DNA of 64,000 bases from Candidatus Rokuibacteriota bacterium (GTDB lineage: Bacteria > Methylomirabilota > Methylomirabilia > Rokubacteriales > CSP1-6): positions 561 through 64,560 of the forward strand of contig QHTB01000157.1 in assembly GCA_003220615.1 (NCBI GenBank), read 5' to 3'. A program made the position numbers and the translations under genes. Of the stretch, positions 9,457 through 18,461 are shown in pieces. The stretch's first letter is position 1. Every line of letters begins with the position of its first letter. The notes beneath the pieces were generated by a model that was given only the letters and a program-made list of their open reading frames with translations, did no database searches and had not been told where the DNA came from.

Positions 9457-9604
9457 CGCCGATCGTCCCCGCCGAGCCAGCCGTGCGGGCGTCGCGGACA
9501 GGCTGGCAGGCAGGCTGGCATGCCCCTGACAACGACGAGCTGTGGTGATCGGTAAATTTGCCGTCGCGGACGCCCATGCCCCACAACCTGGAGCAATCAT
9601 CGGC

Positions 9605-9620
9605 TGGCACGACGCTTGAT
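9605..9620 (+). promoter_or_regulatory. Possible sigma-54 (-24/-12) promoter
   Basis: TGGCACG, four bases, then TTGAT, with the spacing of the RpoN consensus (TGGCACG-N4-TTGCW). The only mismatch is A for C in the -12 GC. It lies 68 bases before the beta-helix gene, which has no other obvious promoter. The -12 mismatch weakens the call. Confidence 0.3.
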
Positions 9621-9687
9621 CCCTCCCTGGCCGCCGCCCGGAGCCCACCGGACGGCTTGGCCCTATCCTCAACGCGAAGGAGACGCG

Positions 9688-10458
9688 ATGCGAACCCGAA
9701 CGACGTGGCTCGGCCTCTCGGTGGTTGCCCTCTTCCTCGTACTCTGTGGGCCCGGCATGGTGGCGCAGGCGGCCGCCGCAACCCAGATCAGCAGCTGCAT
9801 GATGATCACAGAGCCCGGCGCGTACGAGCTCGTGCAGAACCTGCAGGCATGGTCCGGTGACTGCCTGATGGTACAGGCCGACTTTGTGACGATCGACTTG
9901 AAGGGCTTCGGGATTTTCGGCTCCGGTCAATACGGGACCGCAGTCGGCGGCATGGGCCGCGGCCTGGTCGTTCGCGGGGGCACGATCTACAGCTTCTTCA
10001 CCGCCATCCGCGGCGGTGACAGCCTGGTCGTCGAGCAGATGCGGGTGGTCAACAACGCCATCGGCGTCGATGCGTCGACGGGCGGATCCGCCAGCGTGAA
10101 GGACAGCGTGTTCAACGACAACACCCAGTGGGGAGTGAGCGTCACCAACGGCGTGGTGGCCAACAACAGCTTCAACCGAAACGGTACTGGCGTCTCGGCT
10201 GGCCAGTACGGCTGGTACCCCGGAAGCGGGGCGACGATCACCAACAACACGTTCTCGCAGAACCAGATCGGGATCGCGACACAGGGAGCGGCCTCGATCC
10301 GGAACAACACGCTCGAGGGAGGCTACACGGCGCTGTCGATCGCCTGCCCCGCGCACATCGTCGGCAACACCGTGTTTCGCGCCCCCGTGCCGCTCACGGT
10401 CCAGAACAATCAGGTCTGGGACTGCACCTTCGAGCACAACTCCATCCGGCAGTTCTGA
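9688..10458 (+). CDS. Secreted right-handed beta-helix repeat protein
   Basis: 256 aa from the ATG at 9688, chosen because GAAGGAGA ends six bases before it and a signal peptide follows at once (basic RTR, hydrophobic core to about residue 24, AQAAAA cleavage region). The mature part is built of short repeats rich in N, G, V, S and T, with NN ladders (NNAIG, FNDNTQWG, NNSFNRNG, NNTFSQNQIG, NNTLEGG), typical of parallel beta-helix folds. These are often polysaccharide-active or surface proteins; no catalytic residues can be assigned. Four cysteines at the ends of the mature chain may form disulfides. It stands alone with about 230 bp upstream and 170 bp downstream. Confidence 0.85.
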   Translation: MRTRTTWLGLSVVALFLVLCGPGMVAQAAAATQISSCMMITEPGAYELVQNLQAWSGDCLMVQADFVTIDLKGFGIFGSGQYGTAVGGMGRGLVVRGGTIYSFFTAIRGGDSLVVEQMRVVNNAIGVDASTGGSASVKDSVFNDNTQWGVSVTNGVVANNSFNRNGTGVSAGQYGWYPGSGATITNNTFSQNQIGIATQGAASIRNNTLEGGYTALSIACPAHIVGNTVFRAPVPLTVQNNQVWDCTFEHNSIRQF

Positions 10459-10564
10459 GGACCAGCTCTCAGCAGATCGTCGTCCACCCCGGGCGTCGCC
10501 AGTAGCCGGCGCCGCCCGAGGGTCTCCCCTCGAGCGCCAAGGAGTCGGCAGGGCCGCTGCTGCA

Positions 10565-10594
10565 TTGCGGTCGGCCTGCGCGAGGATCTACACT
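10565..10594 (+). promoter_or_regulatory. Candidate sigma-70 promoter of the importer operon
   Basis: TTGCGG at 10565-10570 and TACACT at 10589-10594 with an 18-bp spacer, 34 bases before the first gene of the 10.6-19.3 kb operon. Position and spacing fit; the -35 box is only a partial match. Confidence 0.4.
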
Positions 10595-10628
10595 CGCGGC
10601 GACCGTCGAGCTCGAGGAGTTTTCCGAC

Positions 10629-11612
10629 ATGGCTGACATCCCGATCGCGCTCACCTGCGCCGACTACGCGCGCGTCATGCCCCTCGCGACCGGCGAGGTG
10701 AAGCCGGAGGGGATCGCGCTCACACTGATCCTCGGCACCCGAGGCTCGTGGCCGGCGCGCGCCGAGATGCTCCGTCGCGCGGTGCAGGACCCTGGTGTGC
10801 AGGGTGGCGAGTGGTCGATGGCGCAGTACCTGTATCGCATCGAACACGGCGATCGGCGCTACGTCGGGCTGCCCGTGTTCCCGCTGCGCAACTTCACCGC
10901 CCGCGACCTCTACGTCAGACGCGGCGGACCGATCCACCAGCCGGCGGATCTCGCCGGCAAGCGCATCGGCATGTACAGCTACACCGCGAGCGGCTCCATC
11001 TGGTACCGCCACTTCCTGCGCTTCGTGGGTCTGGATCCGGCGAAGATCCAATGGTGGATCGGCGACATCGACACGGCCTGGTCGTCCGCGCCGACGACCC
11101 AGGCGCTGCCCGCGGGCGTGAACGCACCTGTTCCGGGCACATCGCTGTCCGACATGCTGATCGCCGGCGAGCTCGAGGCGATCTATAGCCCGCCGCGCCC
11201 GCAGGCCTACCATCCCGAGCGCGGCGCCATCGTGCGCCTGTTTCCGGACTTCCGGAAGATCGAGCAGGAGTACTTTCGGAAGACCGGCGCGTTCCCGCCG
11301 CAGCACCTGATCGTTCTTCGCCGTGAGGTCTGGGAGGCGAACCGCTGGATCGCCTGGAGCCTCACCGACGCGTTCACCGCCGCCAACGATTGCTTCACCG
11401 CGGCCCAGACGGGGTTCCCGTACGCCACGCCGTGGCTGGAGGCGGAGCTGGAAGACACGGCCGCAGTCATGGGTGACGACTTCCACCCGTACGGACTCGA
11501 ACGGAATCGCGATCAGATCGAATTGTTCGCGGCCGAAGCCTTCCGGCTCGGCTTGACGCACCGTCAGGTCACGCCCGAGGAGTATTTCGCGGACTACCTG
11601 CAGGCAGGCTGA
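10629..11612 (+). CDS. Periplasmic-binding-fold protein of the 4,5-dihydroxyphthalate decarboxylase-like group
   Basis: 327 aa. It has the two-lobe type 2 binding-protein pattern, including the lobe-crossing segment DLAGKRIGMYSYTASGSIWYRHFL (split here: DLAGKRIGMYSYTASG, then SIWYRHFL). Proteins of this group are often labelled 4,5-dihydroxyphthalate decarboxylase, but many are unproven and look like cytoplasmic solute-binding proteins. No signal peptide is present, so it is not an ordinary ABC receptor. GAGGAG precedes the ATG. It is first in the operon with an SsuABC-type importer and CoA enzymes, so it may act on, or sense, the imported acid. Confidence 0.75.
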   Translation: MADIPIALTCADYARVMPLATGEVKPEGIALTLILGTRGSWPARAEMLRRAVQDPGVQGGEWSMAQYLYRIEHGDRRYVGLPVFPLRNFTARDLYVRRGGPIHQPADLAGKRIGMYSYTASGSIWYRHFLRFVGLDPAKIQWWIGDIDTAWSSAPTTQALPAGVNAPVPGTSLSDMLIAGELEAIYSPPRPQAYHPERGAIVRLFPDFRKIEQEYFRKTGAFPPQHLIVLRREVWEANRWIAWSLTDAFTAANDCFTAAQTGFPYATPWLEAELEDTAAVMGDDFHPYGLERNRDQIELFAAEAFRLGLTHRQVTPEEYFADYLQAG

Positions 11613-11629
11613 GGCAAAGGGGAAACGCC

Positions 11630-12670
11630 GTGGACGACAAGGTCAGTCTCCTGGTCCCACCGCTCACGCGACGTGGTTTCTTGCAGGGAAGTCTGACCGC
11701 CGCCGCTCTCGCCGGCGTCGCGCCGATCGCGGCGACATCGGTCGCCGGCGCGCAGTCGTCCACCCCGGTGTCGATGCAGCTCGGCTGGTTCGCCAACGCG
11801 CAGATGGCCGGCGACTTCACGGCGATCGGCAAGGGCTACTTCAAGGACGCCGGGCTCGACGTGAAGATCGCTCCCGGCGGTCCCTCGATCGATCCCGTCG
11901 GCGTCGTGGCCAGCGGCTCGACCCCCATCGGCAACGTGGCGTCGATCGGCGTCCTCGTCTCCGGCCGCAGCCGCGGCGTGCCGCTCAAGGCGTTCGCGAG
12001 CGCGTTCCAGCGCCATCCGTTCGCGTTCTTCTTCCTGCGCGAATCGGGCATCAAGACGCCCGCCGACTTCGCCGGCAAGACGATCGGCATCCAGGGCACC
12101 GCGCGTCCCCTGCTCGACGCGGTGCTGGCGAAGTACCACGTGCCGCGCGAGAAGGTGAACGTGATCATCATCGGCGGCACGACGACGCCGCTGCTCACCA
12201 AGCAGGCCGACGTGGTCACGGGCTGGGTCATCAACTACGCGCAGAACCTGCCCATCCAGGGAAAGAGCGACAATTTCCTCCTCTGGGACCTCGGCATCCG
12301 CATGTACGCGTACACGTACTTCACCACCGACCAGGTCTTCGCCACGAAGAAGGACATGCTGACGCGTTACGTGTCGGCGGCCGCGAAGGGCTGGCAGTAC
12401 GCGAAGGACCATCCCGACGAGGCCGTCGATTTCGTGATGAAGAGTACGAGCGGCCTCGATCGGGACATGGAGCTGCCGACCTGGAAGGTCAGCATTCCCT
12501 ACGTCTCCTCGGAGGCCACCCGGCAGCAGGGCTGGGGTTACATGGATCCCCAGGTCTGGACCAGCCTCGCCGACACCTATCACTCGCTCGATCAGATCCC
12601 ACGGAAGGTGACGGCCGATGAGGTCATGACCAACGAGATCGTGCTGGCCGCCAAGACGCCCAAGTTCTAG
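11630..12670 (+). CDS. ABC importer solute-binding protein, SsuA/NMT1 type
   Basis: 346 aa, GTG start 17 bases after the previous stop. The N-terminus has a twin-arginine signal (TRRGFLQG, 13-20) followed by an alanine-rich hydrophobic stretch ending near AGAQS, so export of a folded protein is expected. The mature part resembles NMT1/SsuA/TauA receptors (QLGWFANAQMAGDF, then FAGKTIGIQG in the second lobe). Family ligands include sulfonates, nitrate, pyrimidine precursors and aromatic acids; the sequence does not fix which. It works with the ATPase and permease that follow directly. Confidence 0.92.
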   Translation: MDDKVSLLVPPLTRRGFLQGSLTAAALAGVAPIAATSVAGAQSSTPVSMQLGWFANAQMAGDFTAIGKGYFKDAGLDVKIAPGGPSIDPVGVVASGSTPIGNVASIGVLVSGRSRGVPLKAFASAFQRHPFAFFFLRESGIKTPADFAGKTIGIQGTARPLLDAVLAKYHVPREKVNVIIIGGTTTPLLTKQADVVTGWVINYAQNLPIQGKSDNFLLWDLGIRMYAYTYFTTDQVFATKKDMLTRYVSAAAKGWQYAKDHPDEAVDFVMKSTSGLDRDMELPTWKVSIPYVSSEATRQQGWGYMDPQVWTSLADTYHSLDQIPRKVTADEVMTNEIVLAAKTPKF

Positions 12671-12673
12671 CCC

Positions 12674-13444
12674 GTGGGCGCAGAAATCGCGTGCCGTGGC
12701 GTCTCGATGGTCTTCGGGACGAGCGCTGGGCCCGTGCACGCGCTGGCCAACATCACGCTCGACGTCGCACGCGGCGAATTCATCGCGCTGATCGGCCCCT
12801 CGGGCTGCGGGAAGTCGACGCTGCTGCGCTTGATCGCCGACGTGTTGCAGCCGACACGGGGAACGATCGAGATCCGCGGCGGCCCGCCGGCGCGCGCGCG
12901 TCTGGCGCGAGAATTCGGCTTCGTCTTCCAGCATCCCGGCCTGCTCCTCTGGCGCGACGCCCTCGCCAACGTCTCGCTGCCGCTGGCGATCGGCGCCTGG
13001 GGGCGGCGGCACGCGTCGCCCCATCGTCCCGAGGCCTTGCTGGAACTCGTCGGGCTCAAGGGCTTCGAGCACGCATTCCCGCGCCAGCTCTCGGGGGGGA
13101 TGCAGCAACGCGTCTCGATCGCGCGCGCGCTCGTGACCGGCCCGCCGATTCTATTGATGGACGAGCCCTTCGGCGCGCTCGACGAGATCACCCGCGATCA
13201 CTTGAACCAGGAGTTGCTGAGGATCTGGGAGGCGACCGGCACCACGATCGTCTTCGTCACGCACAGCATTCCCGAGGCCGTCTATCTCGCGAACCGCGTC
13301 TTCGTGTTCACGCCACGGCCGGGCCGAGTGCAGGAAGAAGTCGCCATCGAGCTCCCCTCGCCGCGCGCCCCCTCGATGAAGGACACGCCGGAGTTCCTCC
13401 GCCACACCGCGACGCTGCGCCGCGCGCTGGCGAAGAGCTCATGA
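12674..13444 (+). CDS. ABC importer ATP-binding protein, SsuB/TauB type
   Basis: 256 aa, GTG start three bases after the receptor stop. Complete nucleotide-binding domain: Walker A GPSGCGKST (41-49), Q-loop VFQHP (about 84-88), signature LSGGMQQR (139-146), Walker B ILLMDEP (159-165) with the D-loop GALD, and the switch histidine in FVTHS. It drives the importer together with the permease, whose ATG overlaps this stop codon (ATGA). Confidence 0.95.
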   Translation: MGAEIACRGVSMVFGTSAGPVHALANITLDVARGEFIALIGPSGCGKSTLLRLIADVLQPTRGTIEIRGGPPARARLAREFGFVFQHPGLLLWRDALANVSLPLAIGAWGRRHASPHRPEALLELVGLKGFEHAFPRQLSGGMQQRVSIARALVTGPPILLMDEPFGALDEITRDHLNQELLRIWEATGTTIVFVTHSIPEAVYLANRVFVFTPRPGRVQEEVAIELPSPRAPSMKDTPEFLRHTATLRRALAKSS

Positions 13445-14208
13445 CCGCCCGATCACCGGACGCGGTGCTGGTACGCCGCATCGTGCTCCCGCTCGTCGTC
13501 ATCGCCGGGCTGGTGATCCTCTGGGACGTGGCGATCCGCGCCTTCGCCATCCCGCCCTACGTGATTCCCACGCCGGCCTCGGTGGGACACGCGCTGGTCA
13601 AGGAGCGCGCGCGGCTGGTCGAGAACGCGATCCCGACGATCCTCGAGAGCCTCGGCGGCTTCGCCCTCGGCAATCTCGTCGCGATCGCCGCCGCCATCGC
13701 CTTCGTCCACAACAAGATGCTGGAGCGGGCGCTCTATCCCGTGGCCGTGGCCGTGCGCACGCTGCCCGTCGTCGCGATCGCGCCCATCTTCGTGCTGATG
13801 CTCGGCAACGGGTACTCGCCGAAGATCGCCATCGCCGCCCTGATCACGTTCTTCCCGACCCTGGTCAACATGGTCGAAGGCCTCGAATCGGCCGACCCGC
13901 AGGCCCTCGAGCTGATGCACGTGCTCTCGGCGAGCCGCACCGAGGTCTTCCGGTACGTGCGCTGGCCGTCGTCGCTGCCGTACCTGTTCTCGGCGATGCG
14001 CATCGCGTCGACCTCCAGCGTGCTCGGCGCCCTCGTCGCCGAGTGGATCGGCACCAACACGGGCCTCGGCTACTTGATCGTGCTGACGACGTACGATTTC
14101 CGGACCGCGCTCCTCTACGCGGCCATGGTGGTGACCTCGGCCATCGCGCTCGCATTCTTCTTCATGGTAAGTACCCTGGAGTGGCTGCTGGTGCGATGGG
14201 AGCGTTGA
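13441..14208 (+). CDS. ABC importer permease, SsuC/TauC type
   Basis: 255 aa inner-membrane protein with about six hydrophobic segments (first at about 13-35). The cytoplasmic coupling (EAA-like) loop is the LMHVLSASRTEVFRYVRWP region, where the conserved alanine-glycine pattern is partly changed to S-A-S. It starts inside the ATPase stop codon, so the two subunits are coupled. Together with 11630-12670 and 12674-13444 this is a complete importer; the dimer partner is presumably a second copy of itself. Confidence 0.93.
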   Translation: MTARSPDAVLVRRIVLPLVVIAGLVILWDVAIRAFAIPPYVIPTPASVGHALVKERARLVENAIPTILESLGGFALGNLVAIAAAIAFVHNKMLERALYPVAVAVRTLPVVAIAPIFVLMLGNGYSPKIAIAALITFFPTLVNMVEGLESADPQALELMHVLSASRTEVFRYVRWPSSLPYLFSAMRIASTSSVLGALVAEWIGTNTGLGYLIVLTTYDFRTALLYAAMVVTSAIALAFFFMVSTLEWLLVRWER

Positions 14209-14224
14209 GGGAGGGGCAATCGTC

Positions 14225-15535
14225 ATGGCGATGGTGAGCGAGCCGGGCCGACAGACTCCCGTGGTTGCCGAGACGGACGTTCTCGTCGTCGGCGGCGGAC
14301 CGGCCGGCCAGGCGGCCGCCGTCGCCGCCGCGCGGGCGGGCGCCGAGGTGATGCTGCTCGAGCGCTTCGGCTATCTCGGCGGCCTGGCCTCCGGCGGCAT
14401 GGTCCTCCTGCTCGACGATATGTGCGGCGAGCGAGAGGTGTCCGTGGGCGGGCTCGCCCTCGAGATCATCGACCGGCTGGAGCGGATCGGCGCGTGTGTG
14501 ACGCCGCCGAAGGGAGACTGCTTCCGCAACGACGCCGAGGTGCGGGATCGCTGGGTGCGGTGGGGCTTCGAGGAGCTCTACGGGAAGAAGCGCCCCAAGC
14601 CCATCATCTACTCCGGCGCGTTCGACCCCGAAGGGTGGAAGCAGGTCTCGCAGGAGATGGTGCTCGAAGCGGGCGCGAAGCTGCGCTTCCACTCGTGGTT
14701 CTCGCGCGCGATCGTCGAGGATGGCGCCGTGCGCGGCGTCGTGGTGGAGACGAAGTCGGGCCGGCAGGCGATCCTCGGCCGTGTCGTCATCGACGCGACC
14801 GGCGACGGCGACGTCTTCGCCAGCGCGGGCGCGCCGGGCGTCCACGGCTCGTACATCATGACGCTGGTCCATCGGCTGGCCGACGTGGACACGGACGCCG
14901 CGATCGCGTTCGAGCGGAGCGATCCGGCCGCCGCCCAGCAACTCGACCGCGAGGTCAAGCAGCTCCTCGGCGGGTCGTGGGAGATGTGGTGGCTGCTGAC
15001 GCCCCGGCCTGGTGTCGTGTGGTGCAACTGCCCGCACATCCCCGGCCACGACGGCCTCGATCCCGAGCACCAGACCAAGATCGAGATCGAAGCTCGGCGC
15101 CGGTTCATGAAGGTGGCCGAGTTCGTGCGCGCGCACTACCCCGGCTTCCAGCGCGCCTACATCCTCGATGCGGCGCCGCAGCTCGGCGTGCGCCAGACTC
15201 GTCTGCTCGAGGGCGAGTACGTCGTCACGAAGGAGGACATCCTCGAGCGCCGGACGTTTCCCGACGTCGTGGCGCGCGGCCGCGACTACTACACGCCCTA
15301 TCGCAGCCTCGTGCCCAAGGGCATCGAGGGGCTGCTGGTGGCCGGCCGCTGCTACTCCGCCACGTCGGAGGCTCAGCGCATCAGCCGAGAGATCCCGCCG
15401 CTGATGGTGATGGGCGAGGCCGCCGGCACCGCCGCCGCGCTCAGCCTCGAATCCAGCGTGGCTCCGCGCAAGGTCGATGTCTCCGGGCTCCAGAAACGCC
15501 TCGTTGCCCAGGGCGTCAATCTCGGAACACGGTGA
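14225..15535 (+). CDS. FAD-dependent oxidoreductase (FAD_oxidored family)
   Basis: 436 aa. N-terminal dinucleotide-binding motif VVGGGPAGQAAAVAAARAG (22-40; GGGPAG at 23-28) and a second FAD-contacting motif near GRVVIDATGDGDV, typical of the FAD-dependent group annotated as pfam12831. GGGAGGGG lies about nine bases before the ATG. The last base of the stop is the first base of the next ATG. Located between an importer and CoA-handling enzymes, it probably oxidises or reduces the imported compound; the substrate is unknown. Confidence 0.9.
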   Translation: MAMVSEPGRQTPVVAETDVLVVGGGPAGQAAAVAAARAGAEVMLLERFGYLGGLASGGMVLLLDDMCGEREVSVGGLALEIIDRLERIGACVTPPKGDCFRNDAEVRDRWVRWGFEELYGKKRPKPIIYSGAFDPEGWKQVSQEMVLEAGAKLRFHSWFSRAIVEDGAVRGVVVETKSGRQAILGRVVIDATGDGDVFASAGAPGVHGSYIMTLVHRLADVDTDAAIAFERSDPAAAQQLDREVKQLLGGSWEMWWLLTPRPGVVWCNCPHIPGHDGLDPEHQTKIEIEARRRFMKVAEFVRAHYPGFQRAYILDAAPQLGVRQTRLLEGEYVVTKEDILERRTFPDVVARGRDYYTPYRSLVPKGIEGLLVAGRCYSATSEAQRISREIPPLMVMGEAAGTAAALSLESSVAPRKVDVSGLQKRLVAQGVNLGTR

Positions 15536-16317
15536 TGAGCTTCTGCCGCGTCGAGCGCGACGGCCACCTGCTCGTCGTCACCCTGGATCGACCCGAGGTG
15601 CGGAACGCGCTGCACCGCGCGGCGTCCGACGAGCTGGATCAGGTGTGGGCGGCGTTCGAGGCCGATGCCGAGCTGCGCGTCGGCATCCTCACGGGAAGCG
15701 GCGACAAGTCCTTCTCGGCCGGCTACGACATGAAGGAGTCGGGGACGCCGACGAAGGGCAGCGACTTTCTCGCCCAGCGGCATCCGCGTGGGCTCGGCGC
15801 GCTGACGCTGCGCTACGATCTGACGAAGCCGCTCATCGCGGCGGTGAACGGCTTCGCGCTGGGCGGCGGGTTCGAGCTGGCGCTCGCGTGCGACATCATC
15901 GTCGCTGCCGAGCACGCCGAATTCGGCTTTCCCGAGCCGCGCGTCGGCCGGATGGCGCTCGAGGGCGGCATGCACCGGCTCGCCCGATCGATTCCGCTCA
16001 AGACCGCGATGGCCATGCTGCTGACGGGGCGTCGCATCACGGCCAGTGAAGCGCACCGGCTCGGCCTCGTGAGCGAGGTCGTCCCGCTCGCCGATCTGCT
16101 GCCTGCCGCGCGAAGGTGGGCACACGAGATTCTCGACTGCGCGCCACTGTCGGTGCAGGCGACGAAGGAAGCCGTGCTGGCCGGGCTCAGCGTGTCGTTG
16201 CCGGCGGCCGTCGCGCTCGTTCCGCCGACGATGGCGCGGGCGCTGGCCTCGGACGATCAGGTGGAAGGCGTGAACGCGTTTCGCGAGAGGAGAGCTCCCA
16301 AATGGTCGGGCCGCTGA
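15535..16317 (+). CDS. Enoyl-CoA hydratase/isomerase family protein
   Basis: 260 aa crotonase-fold enzyme acting on acyl-CoA thioesters. Oxyanion-hole segments are visible at KSFSAGYDM (first) and NGFALGGGFELALACD (second). The acid/base region reads FGFPEPRVGRMALEGGMHRL, where the usual P-G-x-G-G is M-A-L-E-G-G, so the exact reaction (hydration, isomerisation or hydrolysis) is open. It starts on the last base of the previous stop and overlaps the following CoA transferase by 16 bases. Confidence 0.9.
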   Translation: MSFCRVERDGHLLVVTLDRPEVRNALHRAASDELDQVWAAFEADAELRVGILTGSGDKSFSAGYDMKESGTPTKGSDFLAQRHPRGLGALTLRYDLTKPLIAAVNGFALGGGFELALACDIIVAAEHAEFGFPEPRVGRMALEGGMHRLARSIPLKTAMAMLLTGRRITASEAHRLGLVSEVVPLADLLPAARRWAHEILDCAPLSVQATKEAVLAGLSVSLPAAVALVPPTMARALASDDQVEGVNAFRERRAPKWSGR

Positions 16318-17498
16318 AGAACGTCGCTCCGCTCGGAGGCGTGACGGTCCTCGACTTCACCCAGATCGAGCTGGGGCCGTGCGCGACGCAGGTGCTGGGC
16401 GACTTCGGCGCCGACGTCATCAAGATCGAGCGGCCGGGCGCCGGCGATCTCTCCCGCGTGCACATGAAACACGCGAGCGGCGAGAGCGCCGTGTTCTGGA
16501 GCCTGAATCGCAACAAGCGCAGCGTCGCGATCGACGTCCGCGCGCCGCTCGGTCGTGAGGCGATCTATCGGCTCGCCGGCAAGGCCGACGTTCTGGTGCA
16601 CAACTTCCGGCCCGGCGTGATGGAGCGGCTCGGCTTCGGCTACGACGACCTGCGCGCGATCAACCCGCGCCTGATCTACGCCTTCGGCAGCGGGTACGGC
16701 CCCACCGGCCCCTATCGTGACAAGGGCGGCCAGGACGTGCTCGCTCAGGCGATGAGCGGCATCGCCTCGCGCCGGGCCGAGCCCGACGCACCGCCCGAGC
16801 CGTGCGCGACGCCGATCGCCGACTTCACCGGGGGCATGCTGCTGGTCCAGGCCATCTTGCTCGCGCTGCTGGCGCGCGAGAAGACCGGCGAGGGCCAGAT
16901 CGTTCACGTCTCGTTGCTCGACGGGATGCTCGCGATGCAGCTCCAGGAAGCCTCCGCGTGGCTGAATCTCCGCGAGCGCTTGAACTGGGGCACGTTCCCG
17001 CTGTCCGGCACGTTCGCGACCCTCGACGGCCACGTCGTGATGGTCGGCGCGTTCAAGCCGAATCCGCTCCAGGACATCTGCCGCGGCCTCGGCATCGAAG
17101 ATCTGTCGGCCGACCCGCGCTACGCGACTCACGAGAGCCAGGTGGCGCATCGCGACGATCTGCAAGCGCGCTGGCGCCAGGAGTTCGGCAAACGGACGAC
17201 GAAGCAGGTCGTCGAGGCGCTCGAGTCGGTCGACATCCTCTGCGCGCCCGTGAACGACATCGCGGCCGCACTGAGCGATCCTCAGGTCGCCCACAACGAC
17301 ATGGTCGTCGAGATGCATCATCCCGAGGTGGGACGGGTCAAGGCGATCGGGATTCCCCAAAAGCTCGAGGCCACGCCGGGCTCCTTGCGCCTGGCGCCGC
17401 CGCTCCTGGGAGAGCACACCCGCGAGGTGCTCACCGAGCTTGGATTCTCTCGAGACGAGATCGATGCGCTGCTCCCGAAGACGGAAAGGAAGGCGTGA
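16302..17498 (+). CDS. Family III CoA transferase (CaiB/BaiF type)
   Basis: 398 aa. The ATG at 16302 is chosen because GAGAGGAGAG precedes it and the family start (LGGVTVLDFTQ) follows. Family III transferases move CoA between carboxylic acids by an acyl-aspartate intermediate; the expected aspartate is D174 in PIADFTGG. Other family blocks are GADVIKIE (37-44), NRNKRSVAID and GQIVHVSLLDGML. It is encoded with an enoyl-CoA hydratase-like protein, so the operon activates an organic acid as a CoA thioester and then modifies it. Confidence 0.94.
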   Translation: MVGPLKNVAPLGGVTVLDFTQIELGPCATQVLGDFGADVIKIERPGAGDLSRVHMKHASGESAVFWSLNRNKRSVAIDVRAPLGREAIYRLAGKADVLVHNFRPGVMERLGFGYDDLRAINPRLIYAFGSGYGPTGPYRDKGGQDVLAQAMSGIASRRAEPDAPPEPCATPIADFTGGMLLVQAILLALLAREKTGEGQIVHVSLLDGMLAMQLQEASAWLNLRERLNWGTFPLSGTFATLDGHVVMVGAFKPNPLQDICRGLGIEDLSADPRYATHESQVAHRDDLQARWRQEFGKRTTKQVVEALESVDILCAPVNDIAAALSDPQVAHNDMVVEMHHPEVGRVKAIGIPQKLEATPGSLRLAPPLLGEHTREVLTELGFSRDEIDALLPKTERKA

Positions 17499-18460
17499 TG
17501 GCGATCATCCTGGGCACGGGCGCGTACCGGTACGAGGTCGTCGACAACTGGGCGAAGCTGCCGCCGGGGCGGGAGTTCAACGCCGACGTGGCCGCGGTCG
17601 GCGTGGACAAGCAGGACCGGGTGTACGCGTTCAATCGGGGCCAGCATCCGATGGTCGTCTTCGACCGGGACGGCAACTTCTTGCGCTCGTGGGGCGAGGG
17701 CGTGTTCCACCGCGCCCACGGCGTGCACATGGCGCCGGACGACACCCTGTGGCTGACCGACGACGGCGACCACACGGTCCGGCACTGCACGCTCGACGGG
17801 AAGATCTTGCTGACGATCGGCATTCCCGGCACGCCGAAGCCCTACATGGGCGGCGAGCCGTTCCATCGCTGCACTCACACGGCGCTCTCGCCGCAGGGCG
17901 ATCTCTACGTGTCCGACGGCTACGGCAACGCGCGCGTCCACAGGTACGCGCCGAACGGCACGCTCATCGCCTCGTGGGGCGAGCCCGGCACCGATCCCGG
18001 CCAGTTCAACATTCCGCACAACATCTGCTGTGACGCGGACGGCTGGGTCTACGTCGCCGACCGCGAGAACCATCGCGTCCAGGTGTTCGACGGCAACGGG
18101 AAATGGGAGACGCAGTGGAACAACATGCACCGGCCCTCGGGGCTGTTCCTCGAGCGCGGCTCGTCTCCGCGCTTCTACGTCGGCGAGATCGGCGGCGGCA
18201 TGGGCGTGAACTACGACATGCCCAACATCGGGCCGCGCGTCAGCATCTACAGCGCGAAAGGCGAGATGCTCGCGCGACTGGGTCAGCGTCCGGCCGGGCT
18301 CGAGCCGGGCCAGTTCATGTCGCCCCACGGCCTCGCCGTCGATTCACGCGGCGACATCTACGTCGGCGAGGTGTCGTTCACCAACTGGCGCAACCGGTAC
18401 AAGGACCAGCCGCATCCGCCCGGGCTGCGCAGCCTCCAGAAGCTCGTGAAGGCGCGCTGA
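17498..18460 (+). CDS. NHL-repeat beta-propeller protein
   Basis: 320 aa with about six NHL-type repeats, each with a D-x-x-G-x-x-Y-V/A core (VDKQDRVYAFNRGQHPMVVF, SPQGDLYVSDGYGNARVHRY, CDADGWVYVADRENHRVQVF, VDSRGDIYVGEV). Propellers of this kind include peptidyl-alpha-hydroxyglycine lyase-like proteins and lactonases; histidines in GVHM, CTHTA, IPHN and SPHG lie where metal ligands sit in the lyases, so an enzyme role is possible. No signal peptide. It overlaps the CoA transferase stop by one base (TGATG). Confidence 0.85.
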   Translation: MAIILGTGAYRYEVVDNWAKLPPGREFNADVAAVGVDKQDRVYAFNRGQHPMVVFDRDGNFLRSWGEGVFHRAHGVHMAPDDTLWLTDDGDHTVRHCTLDGKILLTIGIPGTPKPYMGGEPFHRCTHTALSPQGDLYVSDGYGNARVHRYAPNGTLIASWGEPGTDPGQFNIPHNICCDADGWVYVADRENHRVQVFDGNGKWETQWNNMHRPSGLFLERGSSPRFYVGEIGGGMGVNYDMPNIGPRVSIYSAKGEMLARLGQRPAGLEPGQFMSPHGLAVDSRGDIYVGEVSFTNWRNRYKDQPHPPGLRSLQKLVKAR

Positions 18461-18461
18461 C

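Noticed and set aside
9520-9540. Direct repeats of CAGGCTGGCA before the beta-helix gene as a possible operator
   Set aside because: Two short imperfect copies (9498-9520 region) in GC-rich DNA with no symmetry; not convincing enough.
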